This document shows, piece after piece, positions 42,774 through 51,937 of a stretch of DNA of 64,000 bases. This DNA comes from Arthrobacter sp. TMP15 (lineage in GTDB: Bacteria; Actinomycetota; Actinomycetes; Actinomycetales; Micrococcaceae), in NCBI RefSeq assembly GCF_039529835.1, contig NZ_CP154262.1, positions 1,364,001-1,428,000 on the forward strand, written 5' to 3'. Below the pieces are notes generated by a model. It searched no databases. It was given only the letters and a program-made list of their open reading frames with translations, and was not told the DNA's origin. The stretch's first letter is position 1; every line of letters starts with the position of its first letter. Position numbers and translations under genes: made by a program.

Positions 42774-44924
42774 TTACACAACACCCAACGTGATGGTTGT
42801 GCCTTCAGGGTGCTGCCCGGATCTTGGATTTTGGGTGGCCACGGTACCGAAGATTATGCCGAACGCGCCTTCTTTGATCTCGACCTTAAAGCCCAATTCT
42901 TCCAAGGCGGGGCGGGCCACGTTCAGCTGTTTTCCAACAAAACTCGGTACTTCGATCAAGCGTGGCCCTTTAGAGAGGGTAAGGGTGACTGAGTCCCCGG
43001 CCTTGAGCTCTCCGGAATCGGGGGAAGCGGAGATAACAGACCCAGCGGGAATGGAAGCGCTGTTGGCTTGCTCCGGGGCAATGGCGGCGACGAGTCCAAC
43101 AGCCTTCAACGCGGCCACTGCCTGATCCTGTGGCTGTCCCGTCACGGACGGCACGGGAATGGGTTTGGGGCCCTTAGAGACAGAAATATTTACTTTTGTG
43201 TTCCCACGGAATTCCTTACCTGCAGCAATCTCCTGGGCCACTACGACGCCGGTAGCGACCTTTTCATCAAAGGCTTCGGTGACGTTGCCAACAGCCAGAT
43301 GCGCATCAGAGAGAGCTTGTTTCGCATCACCGAGCTGTAGCCCAACAAGTGTGGGCACTGCGTAGAGGAGCGGACCGCGGGAGACTGCCAGGGTGACACC
43401 GTTGAATTTTCGGATTGATTCCCCAGCTGTGGGGTCGGTGGAAACGACGAAGCCGGCCGCCACCTTTTCATCAAACACATCCGTAGTGGGAGTCAGCCCG
43501 AATCCTGCCGTGCGGAGTATGTCCTGCGCTTGCGGCACAGTCTTATTGTGTACATCAGGCACCGTCGCCAAGGCGCCTGGACCCAATGCCAAGAACCAGC
43601 CTGCAGTGGCAGCAATGACACCAAGAACAACCACCAACATGATCCACAGCAGAGCCCGACGACGAGGATTCTTTGAACCCAACGTCTTTTGCGGAGTTGC
43701 TGCAGCCTTGGCGCGCGATTTTGCGGCTGCTGCACGTTGGCGCTTCGATAGTGAGAGAGTATTTTCCTTCTCACCTATCCCGAGGTAGGCACCTGCGCCG
43801 ATGGCCGCGGTGAGGTTCGGACCGGCGTCGTACTTCTCCTGCGACACGCCGTAAGCGCCGGAACTTCCCGCATTGCCCGCACCCTGATGGCTCTGGCGGG
43901 GATCATCGGCATACAACCTTGACGGCTGAGGTAAGACAGAAGTGGGGAAGTTGGGGGATGCCACGATGCCCGTGGGTTCAGAGGCCGGGGTAGCTGTTGT
44001 GATGATTTCTGTGGGACTGCCTGTGGGACTGCCGCTGTTGCCGGTAGCGCTGTTGCCGCTGGCGCCAGCGTCCAGTTCGGTTGGTGTCAGGGTCTGGCGA
44101 ATATGACGAAGATCCTCCAGTAGCGCTGCGCCATTGGCAGGGCGGTTTTCGGGATCCTTTTCGGTCATGTAGCGAACAAGTTCGTCCATGACAGGTGGCA
44201 GGGTGGGAACCGCCAAGGAGGGGGCTGGGACATCGTCCTGAATGTGGGCCATGACCACAGCCACAGGCATGGTGCCCCGGAAAGGCTGCACACCCGTGAG
44301 AAGCTCGTAGAGCATAATGCCTGCGGAATAAATATCGCTACGCGCATCCCCGCCGTGACCGCTTGCAAGCTCCGGGGCAATGTACCCGACAGTACCCAGA
44401 AGAGTGGCCGTGTTAGTGGAGGTGCTGATGGCGCGGGAGAGCCCAAAGTCGCCAATCTTTACCCACCCTTGACGAGAAATCAGAACATTTTCAGGCTTCA
44501 CGTCCCGGTGCACTAACCCGGCGTTGTGTGCTGCGGCCAAACCTTCCACGATCGGGTCCAAAAGATCCAAAGCCTGGCGCGGGCTCAGCGCACCGTTCTC
44601 ATTAATAACATCGCGCAAAGTATTGCCATCGATGAATTCAAAAACTAGGTAGGCGTGCTGCGGTCCCACCCCGTGGTCATGGATCTGCACCACGTGCGGG
44701 TGTGAGAGGCTGGCAGCGCTCTGCGCCTCACGACCCAGCCGTTCGATGAAGGCACTGTCCGTGGCTAAATGCGGATGTAGGATCTTTAATGCGATGTTCC
44801 GCCCCAGCCGGAGGTCAGTTGCTAGGTACACAGTGGACATGCCGCCGTGCGCCACCTTTGAGAGAACTAGGTAGCGCCCATCGATCGTGGACCCTATCAG
44901 GGGGTCAGGGGAGACTTCTTGCAC
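42774..44924 (-). CDS. pknL: Serine/threonine protein kinase with four PASTA domains (PknL-like)
   Basis: A 716-residue transmembrane kinase. The kinase domain (18-275) has the ATP lysine K47 (IALK), E66, HRDVKPEN with D141, DFG at 159-161 and GTVGYIAPE. A disordered Ser/Thr/Pro linker precedes the single span (about 424-446, ALLWIMLVVVLGVIAATAG). Outside the membrane lie four PASTA units starting near residues 453, 519, 587 and 653, which in this family sense muropeptides or lipid II. Position next to class II DAHP synthase, an Rv2175c-like winged-helix gene and a polyprenyl synthetase matches mycobacterial pknL, whose product phosphorylates Rv2175c. Mycobacterial PknL itself lacks the long PASTA set, so the family identity is by locus. 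Confidence 0.9.
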   Translation of the reverse strand: MQEVSPDPLIGSTIDGRYLVLSKVAHGGMSTVYLATDLRLGRNIALKILHPHLATDSAFIERLGREAQSAASLSHPHVVQIHDHGVGPQHAYLVFEFIDGNTLRDVINENGALSPRQALDLLDPIVEGLAAAHNAGLVHRDVKPENVLISRQGWVKIGDFGLSRAISTSTNTATLLGTVGYIAPELASGHGGDARSDIYSAGIMLYELLTGVQPFRGTMPVAVVMAHIQDDVPAPSLAVPTLPPVMDELVRYMTEKDPENRPANGAALLEDLRHIRQTLTPTELDAGASGNSATGNSGSPTGSPTEIITTATPASEPTGIVASPNFPTSVLPQPSRLYADDPRQSHQGAGNAGSSGAYGVSQEKYDAGPNLTAAIGAGAYLGIGEKENTLSLSKRQRAAAAKSRAKAAATPQKTLGSKNPRRRALLWIMLVVVLGVIAATAGWFLALGPGALATVPDVHNKTVPQAQDILRTAGFGLTPTTDVFDEKVAAGFVVSTDPTAGESIRKFNGVTLAVSRGPLLYAVPTLVGLQLGDAKQALSDAHLAVGNVTEAFDEKVATGVVVAQEIAAGKEFRGNTKVNISVSKGPKPIPVPSVTGQPQDQAVAALKAVGLVAAIAPEQANSASIPAGSVISASPDSGELKAGDSVTLTLSKGPRLIEVPSFVGKQLNVARPALEELGFKVEIKEGAFGIIFGTVATQNPRSGQHPEGTTITLGVV

Positions 44925-44948
44925 TCTTCCAGCTTAGGAGTTGAAAGC

Positions 44949-44990
44949 AAAGGGGACCTCCCGCAACACCGTGCGGGGGTCCCCTTTTCG
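44949..44990. terminator. Terminator between the LysM gene and pknL
   Basis: AAAGGGGACCTCCCGCA pairs with TGCGGGGGTCCCCTTT (one bulged T), about 16 bp around a six-base loop, with T-runs on both sides. It would end the minus-strand LysM transcript before pknL. Confidence 0.8.
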
Positions 44991-45035
44991 TTGAGAGCGT
45001 ACTTTTTGCTCCCTGCAGTCACTGGCTGGCAGTTG

Positions 45036-46517
45036 TTAGCGGAAAAGCTCGCGGTTAGCTTTAATGCCGGCTACGTAATTCACAGTGTCGTTGAACATGC
45101 CATGGACGCTGACGGAGTACTGGCCCTGGTAATAGCCTGCAATGGCCTGATCTTCATTCGGTGCACCGGAATGCAACGCCCGGATGATGGCGACCCCTGC
45201 CGTGACGTTGTCCTGCGGATCAAGCAGGTTCAGTGTGCGGCCCACTAGACCCGATGCCCACTCGCCAGCATCAGGAATGACCTGCATGGTGCCGATGGCG
45301 TTGGCTGGGGAGACTGATTGGTGGTTGAATCCGGACTCCTGTTGGGCAAACGCCATGGCAAGTGCCGGATCGACGCCCATTGCTGCCGCAGTTCTGGCCA
45401 CCATTTCCTTCATCTGTGCCCTGGAAGGTGCCGGGGCTGCCAGGAGCGCAGACTTGTTGACGTTTGCATCACTAACTACTGCCTCAGGGTAGGTGTAGTG
45501 CAGAAAAGTGCTGGGGACCTGCTGCTCTGGAGTCAGTTCCGCCGTGGATGCAGCCGTGCCAGACTCAGCTGGCGTGATGGGAACGATATCGCTTGAGGCC
45601 GCAGTCAAACCCGGGATTGACAAGGTCTTTCCGGGGTAGATCGCTGATTTAGCATCCCCACCATTTGCAGCGACGAGGGACGCGAGGCTCACATCGTTCT
45701 TGGCCGCAATAGCGGAAAGTGTGTCACCAGCCTTGATCACGTACTGATTGCCACTGGCAGGAACCGCCACGTTTTCGGTGACTTGGGGTGCTTCTGCAGT
45801 TTCTCCGGAGACCTTAATTTCTTGCCCCGGCTGAATGATCGAACTGCCAGTGAGGCTGTTCAACGCGTAAACACTTTCCAGGCTTACGCCGTACTGGGCA
45901 GAAATCCCGCTGAGGGTTTCACCTGCACGAACAGTGTGGCTCTGAGTGGACGACGCCGGGCTTGAAGATTCACCCGCCGGAGCGCCGGATCCGGAGATGG
46001 TCAGGACCTTGCCGGGATGGATGATCGTGGATGCTGAGATCTTATTTAAAGCAAGAACAGACTCAACGGATACACCGAAGGTGGCTGCGATGCCGGAGAC
46101 CGTGTCACCAGCAGCGACTGTATGAGTCGAGGAAGCCGACGCCTGTGCCCTAACAGCCTGTGCCTTAACAACTGGTGTGCTAGCAGCACGTGCGCTAACA
46201 GCCTGTGTGCTAACTGTACGGGGCACTGAACTAGCCACCACAGCGGCCGGAATGTGACTTGAAGCAGTACGCGCCTTTACGGCCGCAAGGACCTTCTGTG
46301 CGTCAAGGGTGCCATGACTGCCGTGGGGCTTGATCTGCGTCGGAGCCGCTGTCGCGGGACTGGCCAAAGCCAAGGAGGAAAGCATGACCACGGGAATGGC
46401 TGCTGTGGCCACTGCGACCAACTGTTTGGCGCTAGTGGGCGATGGGCGTGGGGGAGTCATCGGGGCGTACCTCAAATTTCCGTTACGGATGATGCCATTG
46501 GTGTTTATGTTACTCAT
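45036..46517 (-). CDS. Secreted LysM peptidoglycan-binding lytic transglycosylase
   Basis: A 493-residue exported protein. A long signal peptide ends near ALASPATAA (about residue 58). An Ala/Val-rich linker (60-128), partly built from five-residue repeats, precedes three LysM domains (131-175, 193-237, 258-303), each with a T-V-x-x-G-D/E-T-x-S-x-I-A motif. The C-terminal domain (about 365-493) is SLT-like: VDPALAMAFAQQESGFNHQSVSPANAIGTMQVIP holds the catalytic glutamate in QQES. It binds peptidoglycan and should cleave glycan strands. Beside a PASTA kinase it may belong to the same wall-remodelling circuit; that is inference. Confidence 0.88.
   Translation of the reverse strand: MSNINTNGIIRNGNLRYAPMTPPRPSPTSAKQLVAVATAAIPVVMLSSLALASPATAAPTQIKPHGSHGTLDAQKVLAAVKARTASSHIPAAVVASSVPRTVSTQAVSARAASTPVVKAQAVRAQASASSTHTVAAGDTVSGIAATFGVSVESVLALNKISASTIIHPGKVLTISGSGAPAGESSSPASSTQSHTVRAGETLSGISAQYGVSLESVYALNSLTGSSIIQPGQEIKVSGETAEAPQVTENVAVPASGNQYVIKAGDTLSAIAAKNDVSLASLVAANGGDAKSAIYPGKTLSIPGLTAASSDIVPITPAESGTAASTAELTPEQQVPSTFLHYTYPEAVVSDANVNKSALLAAPAPSRAQMKEMVARTAAAMGVDPALAMAFAQQESGFNHQSVSPANAIGTMQVIPDAGEWASGLVGRTLNLLDPQDNVTAGVAIIRALHSGAPNEDQAIAGYYQGQYSVSVHGMFNDTVNYVAGIKANRELFR
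46141..46215 (-). repeat. Five 15-bp repeats encoding the linker of the LysM protein
   Basis: Units of the form GCCTGTGCCCTAACA at 46141, 46156, 46171, 46186 and 46201 diverge by two to six bases. They encode five-residue repeats (AVRAQ, VVKAQ, AASTP, AVSAR, TVSTQ) in the linker before LysM 1. Confidence 0.8.
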
Positions 46518-46684
46518 GTGACTAGAAGTGAATTTACACTAAAGTCCGTGCGAATGGGACTTCGATGGTAATTTCAATGTGGATTGAGCACAAAATGAAC
46601 ACAAGAACGTGGGAATTGTTGGGATTATCGGTTGAGCGCCCATGTGTTTGCATGCTTGAGAGCAATATGTGGGAACATTTATCT

Positions 46685-47038
46685 GTGAGTAATGTTGAAA
46701 AAGTAGTTAGCGAATGGTTGCCCCTACCCGATGTTGCCGAGATGCTTGACGTCTCGGTCACTAAAGTTCATGCCTTGGTTAAAGATGGTTCCCTTCTGGC
46801 CTCCCGCGTGGGTGAGCGCTCAATCAGGGCAGTTCCCGCTGAGTTCATTGCAGGAGACCACATCCTGGAAAGCCTGCGTGGCACCATCTCCGTGCTTCAC
46901 GATGCCGGCTTCGAGGACAATCAAGCAATCGAATGGCTCTACACCGCGGATGATTCACTGCCAGGGCGGCCAATAGATGCCCTGCGCGAGGGCCGCAAAA
47001 CTGAAATCCGCCGCCGTGCGGCAGCCCTGGGCTGGTAG
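46685..47038 (+). CDS. Rv2175c-like winged-helix DNA-binding protein
   Basis: A protein of about 117 residues. LPLPDVAEMLDVSVTKVHALVKDGSLLASRVGERS is a winged-helix recognition region, and the C-terminal GTISVLHDAGFEDNQAIEWLYTADDSLPGRPIDAL resembles the end of mycobacterial Rv2175c, a DNA-binding substrate of PknL. The frame is open for 40 more codons upstream, but those cover the likely promoter; GTG 46685 gives the start MSNVEK. It lies between the LysM gene (divergent) and polyprenyl synthetase (convergent) and near pknL, as in Mycobacterium. What it regulates is unknown. Confidence 0.8.
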   Translation: MSNVEKVVSEWLPLPDVAEMLDVSVTKVHALVKDGSLLASRVGERSIRAVPAEFIAGDHILESLRGTISVLHDAGFEDNQAIEWLYTADDSLPGRPIDALREGRKTEIRRRAAALGW

Positions 47039-47050
47039 ATTTTTCGATAG

Positions 47051-47089
47051 CTTTGCGGGTTGACAGCCAGAGGTTGCTAACCCGCAAAG
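47051..47089. terminator. Hairpin between the winged-helix and polyprenyl synthetase genes
   Basis: CTTTGCGGGTT (47051-47061) pairs perfectly with AACCCGCAAAG (47079-47089) around a 17-base loop, between convergent genes. The flanking T-runs are weak, so terminator function is likely but not certain. Confidence 0.6.
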
Positions 47090-47144
47090 ACACCGGCCTT
47101 TACTACTAGTTAAGAATCAGTAGTTAAGCACCATCAGTCGAGGC

Positions 47145-48248
47145 TCAGGACGTTCTAGCGACGGCGCCTCGGCCCACAGTCGCAAGTGCAGCAGTCACGG
47201 TCTCCTCAATGGGCAGCTGAGCAAGGGCAGCAAATGCAGTATCGCTTCTCTGGGCAATCAGCTCTTCGGCGCTTTCAAGGGCACCGCACTGGACCATGAT
47301 GGAACGGACTCTCTCCACGTCGTCCTCGCTTAGCTCAGGGTTCCCCAAGTTCCTATCAACAAATTCTCGTTCGGCCCCAACGCTTGCATCTATAGTCAAG
47401 CCCACCAACACCGTCCGCTTGCCTTCACGCAGGTCATCGCCAGCAGGCTTGCCGGTTTGAACCGGATCACCAAAGACTCCCAAGACGTCATCGCGCAACT
47501 GGAAAGCCTCTCCCAGTGGCAGGGCAAACGAGCTGTAGCCTGCCAGTAAACTATCTTCACCACCGGCCAAGGCCCCTCCCAGCACCAGCGGATGCTCGGA
47601 GGAGTACTTTGCGCTCTTAAAACGGATAATGGCCAAAGCTCGAGCCACCGCAGTGCTATGCGGTTGGGACGGGCCAGCAACCTCCTCCAAAATATCCAGG
47701 TACTGCCCTGCCATGACTTCCGTGCGCATGAGATTAAAAATTTCCCGAGCGCGGTTGTCGCCTTCGGAGCTGATCCGTGCAAACATCTCTTCACTGAGAG
47801 ACAAACACAAGTCACCAGTAAGGATCGCGGCTGCCTGGCCAAACCGTTCATCATCTAAAGCCCACTGGCTCTCGCTATGCAGAGTGCTGAACTGCCGGTG
47901 CACGCTTGGACTTCCGCGGCGGGTATCAGAGCGGTCAATGATGTCATCGTGGATCAATGCCGCAGCCTGAAACAGTTCAAGCGCCGCCCCCGCCTGAATG
48001 ATGGCCTTTGCCTCAGGAGCGCCCCCTGCACCACGCCATCCCCAATAGCACAGTAGCGCCCGCATCCGTTTCCCGCCGGTGACGAGCTTCGAGATCGAAT
48101 CCACCAAAACCAATGTTGCTGGGGATATTTGCGTCAGTAGCTGGTGCTTTTCGGCTAGGAACTCAGTCAATTGCTGCGCTACAGCCGTAATAAATGCGTC
48201 GTGTTCCCCACGCATGGGTTCTCCGGTTTGGACGGAAGTAGTGTTCAT
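47145..48248 (-). CDS. Polyprenyl diphosphate synthase (geranylgeranyl/farnesyl type)
   Basis: A 367-residue trans-prenyltransferase. The first aspartate-rich motif is IHDDIIDRSDTRRG (D101, D102, D105), the second is FQLRDDVLGVFGDP near residue 256, and GGKRMRALL supplies the diphosphate-binding arginine. It builds C15-C25 isoprenoid diphosphates for quinones, carotenoids or undecaprenyl carriers; chain length cannot be read reliably, although the bulky residues before the first DDxxD motif (LFQAAALIHDD) suggest medium chains. The ATG at 48248 starts MNTTSVQTG. The place beside pknL and the Rv2175c-like gene mirrors idsA2 in mycobacteria. Confidence 0.88.
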   Translation of the reverse strand: MNTTSVQTGEPMRGEHDAFITAVAQQLTEFLAEKHQLLTQISPATLVLVDSISKLVTGGKRMRALLCYWGWRGAGGAPEAKAIIQAGAALELFQAAALIHDDIIDRSDTRRGSPSVHRQFSTLHSESQWALDDERFGQAAAILTGDLCLSLSEEMFARISSEGDNRAREIFNLMRTEVMAGQYLDILEEVAGPSQPHSTAVARALAIIRFKSAKYSSEHPLVLGGALAGGEDSLLAGYSSFALPLGEAFQLRDDVLGVFGDPVQTGKPAGDDLREGKRTVLVGLTIDASVGAEREFVDRNLGNPELSEDDVERVRSIMVQCGALESAEELIAQRSDTAFAALAQLPIEETVTAALATVGRGAVARTS

Positions 48249-48359
48249 GCTTTCAAGATTCCTTCCTGTGGGATCAAAAATGCTGGAGTTCTGACTTTGT
48301 GCCAGTGTCTGGACAGCGTCAGTGAGTATTTACATCGAGTAGTCACTTGAGTCGATGGT

Positions 48360-48956
48360 TTACCTAAACGAGGCAGGCAGGAGTGTTGCGCCGATAGTGA
48401 AGGTCGCGGTGGACGCGCTCTGGACTATAGAGACTGTGGCAATTTCCTGACCCTGAGCCCGAACGAATGTCTTCAACGGAACGCCGTCCACTGCGTCGCC
48501 AGGCTGCGCTTCAAAGCCTTGGCTGGTCAACGACTTGGTGTAGTAAGCCAATACATCTGCTGAACTGGCCGTGACACTTGCTGTCATTGAAGCCATCGAA
48601 ACGTCAGTGTTGTGCTCAAGGCTTGAAGCTTGAATTGTGGCGTCCGGCATGAGCGGCAAAACTGTTGTAGGGAAACCCGCAACCAGTTTCTTCACCGCAG
48701 ACTGTGCTGACGGGGTGGCCGAACTTTCCGCGGCGGCGCTAATGGGCGCCGATGGTGATGTTGCGGCAGCGGAGGCCGAAGCGGACGAAGCAGACGAAGC
48801 GGCCGAGGCGGACGAAACAGGAGTGCTCTGGCTGGTGCAAGCCGTCAGAAGGACAATGGTAGAAACTGCGCCAGCTGCCCAGAGACATCTGCGAGATAAC
48901 GGCACGATGCGCGATAACGGCACTATGCGCGAGGAGCGGGGGATGAATTTGGTCAT
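48360..48956 (-). CDS. Putative lipoprotein of unknown function
   Basis: A 198-residue protein. A basic N-terminus (with duplicated RIVPLS) and a hydrophobic stretch lead to the lipobox LLTAC, so Cys40 should be lipid-modified. A Ser/Ala-rich low-complexity linker (about 41-85) precedes a conserved-looking domain of 110 residues with AGFPTTVLPLMPDATI and VLAYYTKSLTSQGFEAQPGD. The latter pattern resembles small actinobacterial lipoproteins without known role. The signal region contains an 18-bp tandem duplication (48895-48930). It is alone between polyprenyl synthetase and dinB, both separated by untranslated gaps. Confidence 0.75.
   Translation of the reverse strand: MTKFIPRSSRIVPLSRIVPLSRRCLWAAGAVSTIVLLTACTSQSTPVSSASAASSASSASASAAATSPSAPISAAAESSATPSAQSAVKKLVAGFPTTVLPLMPDATIQASSLEHNTDVSMASMTASVTASSADVLAYYTKSLTSQGFEAQPGDAVDGVPLKTFVRAQGQEIATVSIVQSASTATFTIGATLLPASFR
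48895..48930 (-). repeat. 18-bp tandem duplication in the lipoprotein signal peptide
   Basis: GATAACGGCACGATGCGC at 48895-48912 is repeated with one change (ACTATG) at 48913-48930. It duplicates six residues (RIVPLS) before the hydrophobic core of the signal peptide and stays in frame. Confidence 0.85.
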
Positions 48957-49111
48957 GACTGTTTCCTTAGCTGCCGGAGCTGGTGCGATGGCATCGGCTC
49001 CAGTTTACCCAAGAAGAGGCCCAGGCATACTGGAGGTGTTGTGCCCGTCACTGTGATGAGCTCCAAGCACGCTAGTGAGTTCAAGAGAAGTTCACTCACT
49101 AGACTTGAGAG

Positions 49112-50323
49112 GTGAATGAGCAACCGCAGCAGCGCCGAGGGTCCCAGCAAGAGGGTTGCACAATCATGCATGTGGACATGGACGCCTTTTATGTAACTGT
49201 TGAACTGCGGGATAGCCCGGATCTACGAGGCAAAATGGTGATCGTTGGCCAGCCTGAGGGACGTTCGGTGGTACTTTCAGCTTCCTATGAAGCGCGCAGC
49301 GTGGGGGTTCGTTCCGCTATGCCCATGGTGACGGCCCTGCGATTGTGCCCAACCGCCGTCGTAATCCCACCTCGACACCAGCTTTACCAGCAGGTCTCAG
49401 GAGAGATCATGACGGTCTTCCGCTCCATTACAGACAAAGTTGAGCAATTGAGCGTGGATGAAGCCTTTCTTGATATCAGTGGCTCATTGCGACGGTTGGG
49501 AACACCTCTAGAAATTGGTGCGTTGATTCGGTCGCGCATTTCCGCAGAGGTGGGCATCACGGCGTCGGTGGGTATTGCAGCCAGTAAATTTGTGGCTAAA
49601 GTCGCCTCAACGCGTTGCAAACCCAACGGAATGCTCCTGATCGAAAAAGAGCAAACCGTGGAGTACCTCCACAGCCTGCCTGTTGAGGCCCTGTGGGGTG
49701 TAGGAGTAAAGACGCGCCAGGTCCTTGCTCGATTGGGGATCTTTACTGTGGCAGATGTGGCTGCAACACCCCTGCCCTCCCTGCAGAAGGCGCTAGGTAG
49801 CACGGGGGCTGCACTGCATTCGCTTTCCTGGGGGATAGATCCGAGGCCGGTGACCGGTGAACGCCAGGAGAAGAGCATCGGTTCTGAGGAAACGTTCGCC
49901 GTGGATACCTTCGACGACGAAGTCCTCACCAGGGAACTGTTGAGACTTTCCCACCGTGTGGCAGGGCGTCTTCGAGAAGCAGGGTTGAGCGGGCACACGC
50001 TTTCTTTGAAAATCAAGTATTCCGACTTCTCATCCATCACGCGGTCCAAGACGCTCAGCGCAGGAACTGACAGTGCGACACAAATTTATGCCGGCGCGGT
50101 GACCCTTCTGCGCGCGCTAGGAGTCCGGTCCCAAAGTGTGCGATTGATTGGGGTGCGCATGGAAAAGCTGGATGCTCTTGCGGGCGCACCGCTGCAGTTC
50201 ACCTTGGACCCTCGGGATGACAACTCACGCAATGCCGAAGTGGTTGGTGATGCTATTGCGGCAAGGTTCGGTAGCGCCAAAATTGTTCCCGCACGCCTCA
50301 TTAAGCCTCGCGACAGAGCGTAA
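49112..50323 (+). CDS. dinB: DNA polymerase IV (Y family)
   Basis: A 403-residue translesion polymerase. The metal-binding IMHVDMDAFYVTVE (D22, D24) and LSVDEAFLDI (D and E of the second acidic motif), the helix-hairpin-helix VEALWGVGVKTRQVLARLGIFTVADVA, and the little-finger domain (about 250-350) are complete. The C-terminal beta-clamp motif is not obvious; the tail ends with KIVPARLIKPRDRA. GTG 49112 lacks a clear ribosome site. I see no LexA box upstream, so SOS control is not supported by sequence. The gene precedes the DUF3040 gene and the mraZ cluster, as in other Actinobacteria. Confidence 0.92.
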   Translation: MNEQPQQRRGSQQEGCTIMHVDMDAFYVTVELRDSPDLRGKMVIVGQPEGRSVVLSASYEARSVGVRSAMPMVTALRLCPTAVVIPPRHQLYQQVSGEIMTVFRSITDKVEQLSVDEAFLDISGSLRRLGTPLEIGALIRSRISAEVGITASVGIAASKFVAKVASTRCKPNGMLLIEKEQTVEYLHSLPVEALWGVGVKTRQVLARLGIFTVADVAATPLPSLQKALGSTGAALHSLSWGIDPRPVTGERQEKSIGSEETFAVDTFDDEVLTRELLRLSHRVAGRLREAGLSGHTLSLKIKYSDFSSITRSKTLSAGTDSATQIYAGAVTLLRALGVRSQSVRLIGVRMEKLDALAGAPLQFTLDPRDDNSRNAEVVGDAIAARFGSAKIVPARLIKPRDRA

Positions 50324-50665
50324 AGAGCTCCCTAGCGACGCCAATAAAAGCGCATGGCTCTCATCTCAACGCGGGTAAAAAGTGCCCAAATCCAAGGGTT
50401 CCCTACGTGATCCGTACGTGATCAAAAAATGTTCCCAGCACCCCGATCGCTGACGCACCTGATATGGGTTTCCGTTCCAGAGAATCAAGCCTATTGTTAG
50501 TGGTAGGAGTTAATTCATAGATGACTTCGTCGCTTGTTCATACCCGGGCGCTCGGGACCCAGATTGCACCTAGTGCATTGCGGATTCGGTTCAGTGGGAA
50601 TCAATAGGCAAGTATGTTCGTTAACGTTTTAACACGCCCATGGCCCTGACCTGAAGGAGGTCGTC
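50324..50665. other. Gap between dinB and the DUF3040 gene
   Basis: About 340 bases without a convincing gene. It contains a short direct repeat TACGTGATC (twice near 50405-50422), a TTAACG palindrome core (near 50620, CGTTAACG), and the AAGGAGGT ribosome site of the next gene at its end. No terminator was recognised. Confidence 0.5.
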
Positions 50666-51043
50666 ATGCCCCTCTCTGAGCACGAGCAGAGACTGCTGGA
50701 CCAATTAGAACAGCAGCTGCATGCGGAAGATCCCAAGTTTGCCCACGCCCTGTCAACGGCCCCAACGAAGTCATTGTCAACACGCAACATCGTCATTGGT
50801 GTGTTGATCATGATCACAGGTTTGTTGGTGCTATTAGCCGGTGTGGCGTTGCATTTGATCCCGCTTGGAATCGTTGGCTTCCTAGTCATGGGTGGAGGTG
50901 TCTACGTGGCTGTCTCAAAGCCGAGATTTGGCTCGCAGCACCAGACTGAGCACAAGCCAGGGGATAAGACCCGGGCCAAGCAAAAAAGCGGATTTATGAA
51001 CGGTCTTGAAGAAAAATGGGAAGAGCGTCGCCGCCAGCCGTAG
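50666..51043 (+). CDS. DUF3040 membrane protein
   Basis: A 125-residue protein. The N-terminal MPLSEHEQRLLDQLEQQLHAEDPKFAHAL block is the DUF3040 signature (shown here as MPLSEHEQRLLDQLEQQL then HAEDPKFA). Two hydrophobic spans (about 42-62 and 66-84, IVIGVLIMITGLLVLLAGVA) and a basic tail follow. Homologues lie upstream of mraZ throughout Actinobacteria, which suggests a wall or division link, but no function is established. ATG 50666 follows AAGGAGGT at ideal spacing, so it is probably translated efficiently. Confidence 0.87.
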   Translation: MPLSEHEQRLLDQLEQQLHAEDPKFAHALSTAPTKSLSTRNIVIGVLIMITGLLVLLAGVALHLIPLGIVGFLVMGGGVYVAVSKPRFGSQHQTEHKPGDKTRAKQKSGFMNGLEEKWEERRRQP

Positions 51044-51251
51044 ACCTTTCATGCAGTACGCACCTGCAGTAGGCACCTTCAGTAGGTTTCTTCCAGTACG
51101 CACTGCACAGTGCTGTTGTGCTGGTGTTCCCATTACGGACTTCACAAACTGGCCAGCGCTGCATTGTGCCCATTCACTGAGAACACGCTCGCTCCCTCCA
51201 GTGCCCAGAGGTGTGGGCCATCATCAGCGTCTCCGTAGCAACTCCCGCCAG

Positions 51252-51307
51252 CCTGCAGTAGAACACCTGCAGTAGAACACCTGCAGTGGAACACCTGCGG
51301 TGGGACA
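51252..51307 (+). repeat. 14-bp tandem repeat, four units
   Basis: CCTGCAGTAGAACA occurs twice exactly (51252, 51266), then as CCTGCAGTGGAACA (51280) and CCTGCGGTGGGACA (51294), a decay gradient in one direction. It lies in untranslated DNA between the DUF3040 gene and mraZ. Similar CAGTAGGCACC words are found 150-200 bases upstream. Confidence 0.9.
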
Positions 51308-51937
51308 GATGGCCAATTCGGACCAGATGCTCACAAAATGCACTCAAAAATGTTCGCTTCCAGCGCTGAGTGACCTACGTTGATGCGTGCGAAACCACTA
51401 TGGGTTCCCTAGATTTTTTAGAAAAATCAAATCTTTCCCTCCGCTTTCCTGCGTCCCTGGCGCCCCGCACTCCAATGGCTCTTATGGGTCGTAGTTTCTG
51501 CTGCGGCACATTTTTTCCAGGATTCCGAGTGCTGCGATGACCGGGGTACTTAAAACAGCGGGGTACTTGAAACGAAGTCAACCCTTGTCGCGGGCAGAAG
51601 AGATAGCCGGCCGCGTGACGGGGTGAGCCTGCGTGCCCATCGTTGCTTTTGCGACCGGGGACAATCTGGAGATCTGGAGAAGTGAGCGGCTGAGTTTCCT
51701 GCGGAATCCGTGAACCGGCTCTAGCTGAGAACTTGCACGGGCCAGAACATCCTCCACTTTGCCCCACCAGAGGGCATTTGCCGCTGAAACTCTTCATAAA
51801 AGTGGCTTCCAAGGCACCCCGGACACGCAGCAACGTCCACATCTGAATTTTTTCCTCCACCCCCGACCCACCGAGAAAATTGCCGCTACAACAAGGAACT
51901 GATGCACGACACGTAGCAAAGATGGGTATGTCTTGAG

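Noticed and set aside
49030-49111. LexA (SOS) box before dinB
   Set aside because: No GAAC...GTTC palindrome of the actinobacterial LexA type is present in the upstream sequence.
51252-51307. CRISPR-like array
   Set aside because: The 14-bp units are directly adjacent without spacers, and no cas genes are present.
51044-51930. RNase P RNA or other housekeeping RNA in the long gap
   Set aside because: The conserved RNase P core words (such as GAGGAAAGTCC) are absent on both strands, and no tmRNA or SRP features were seen.
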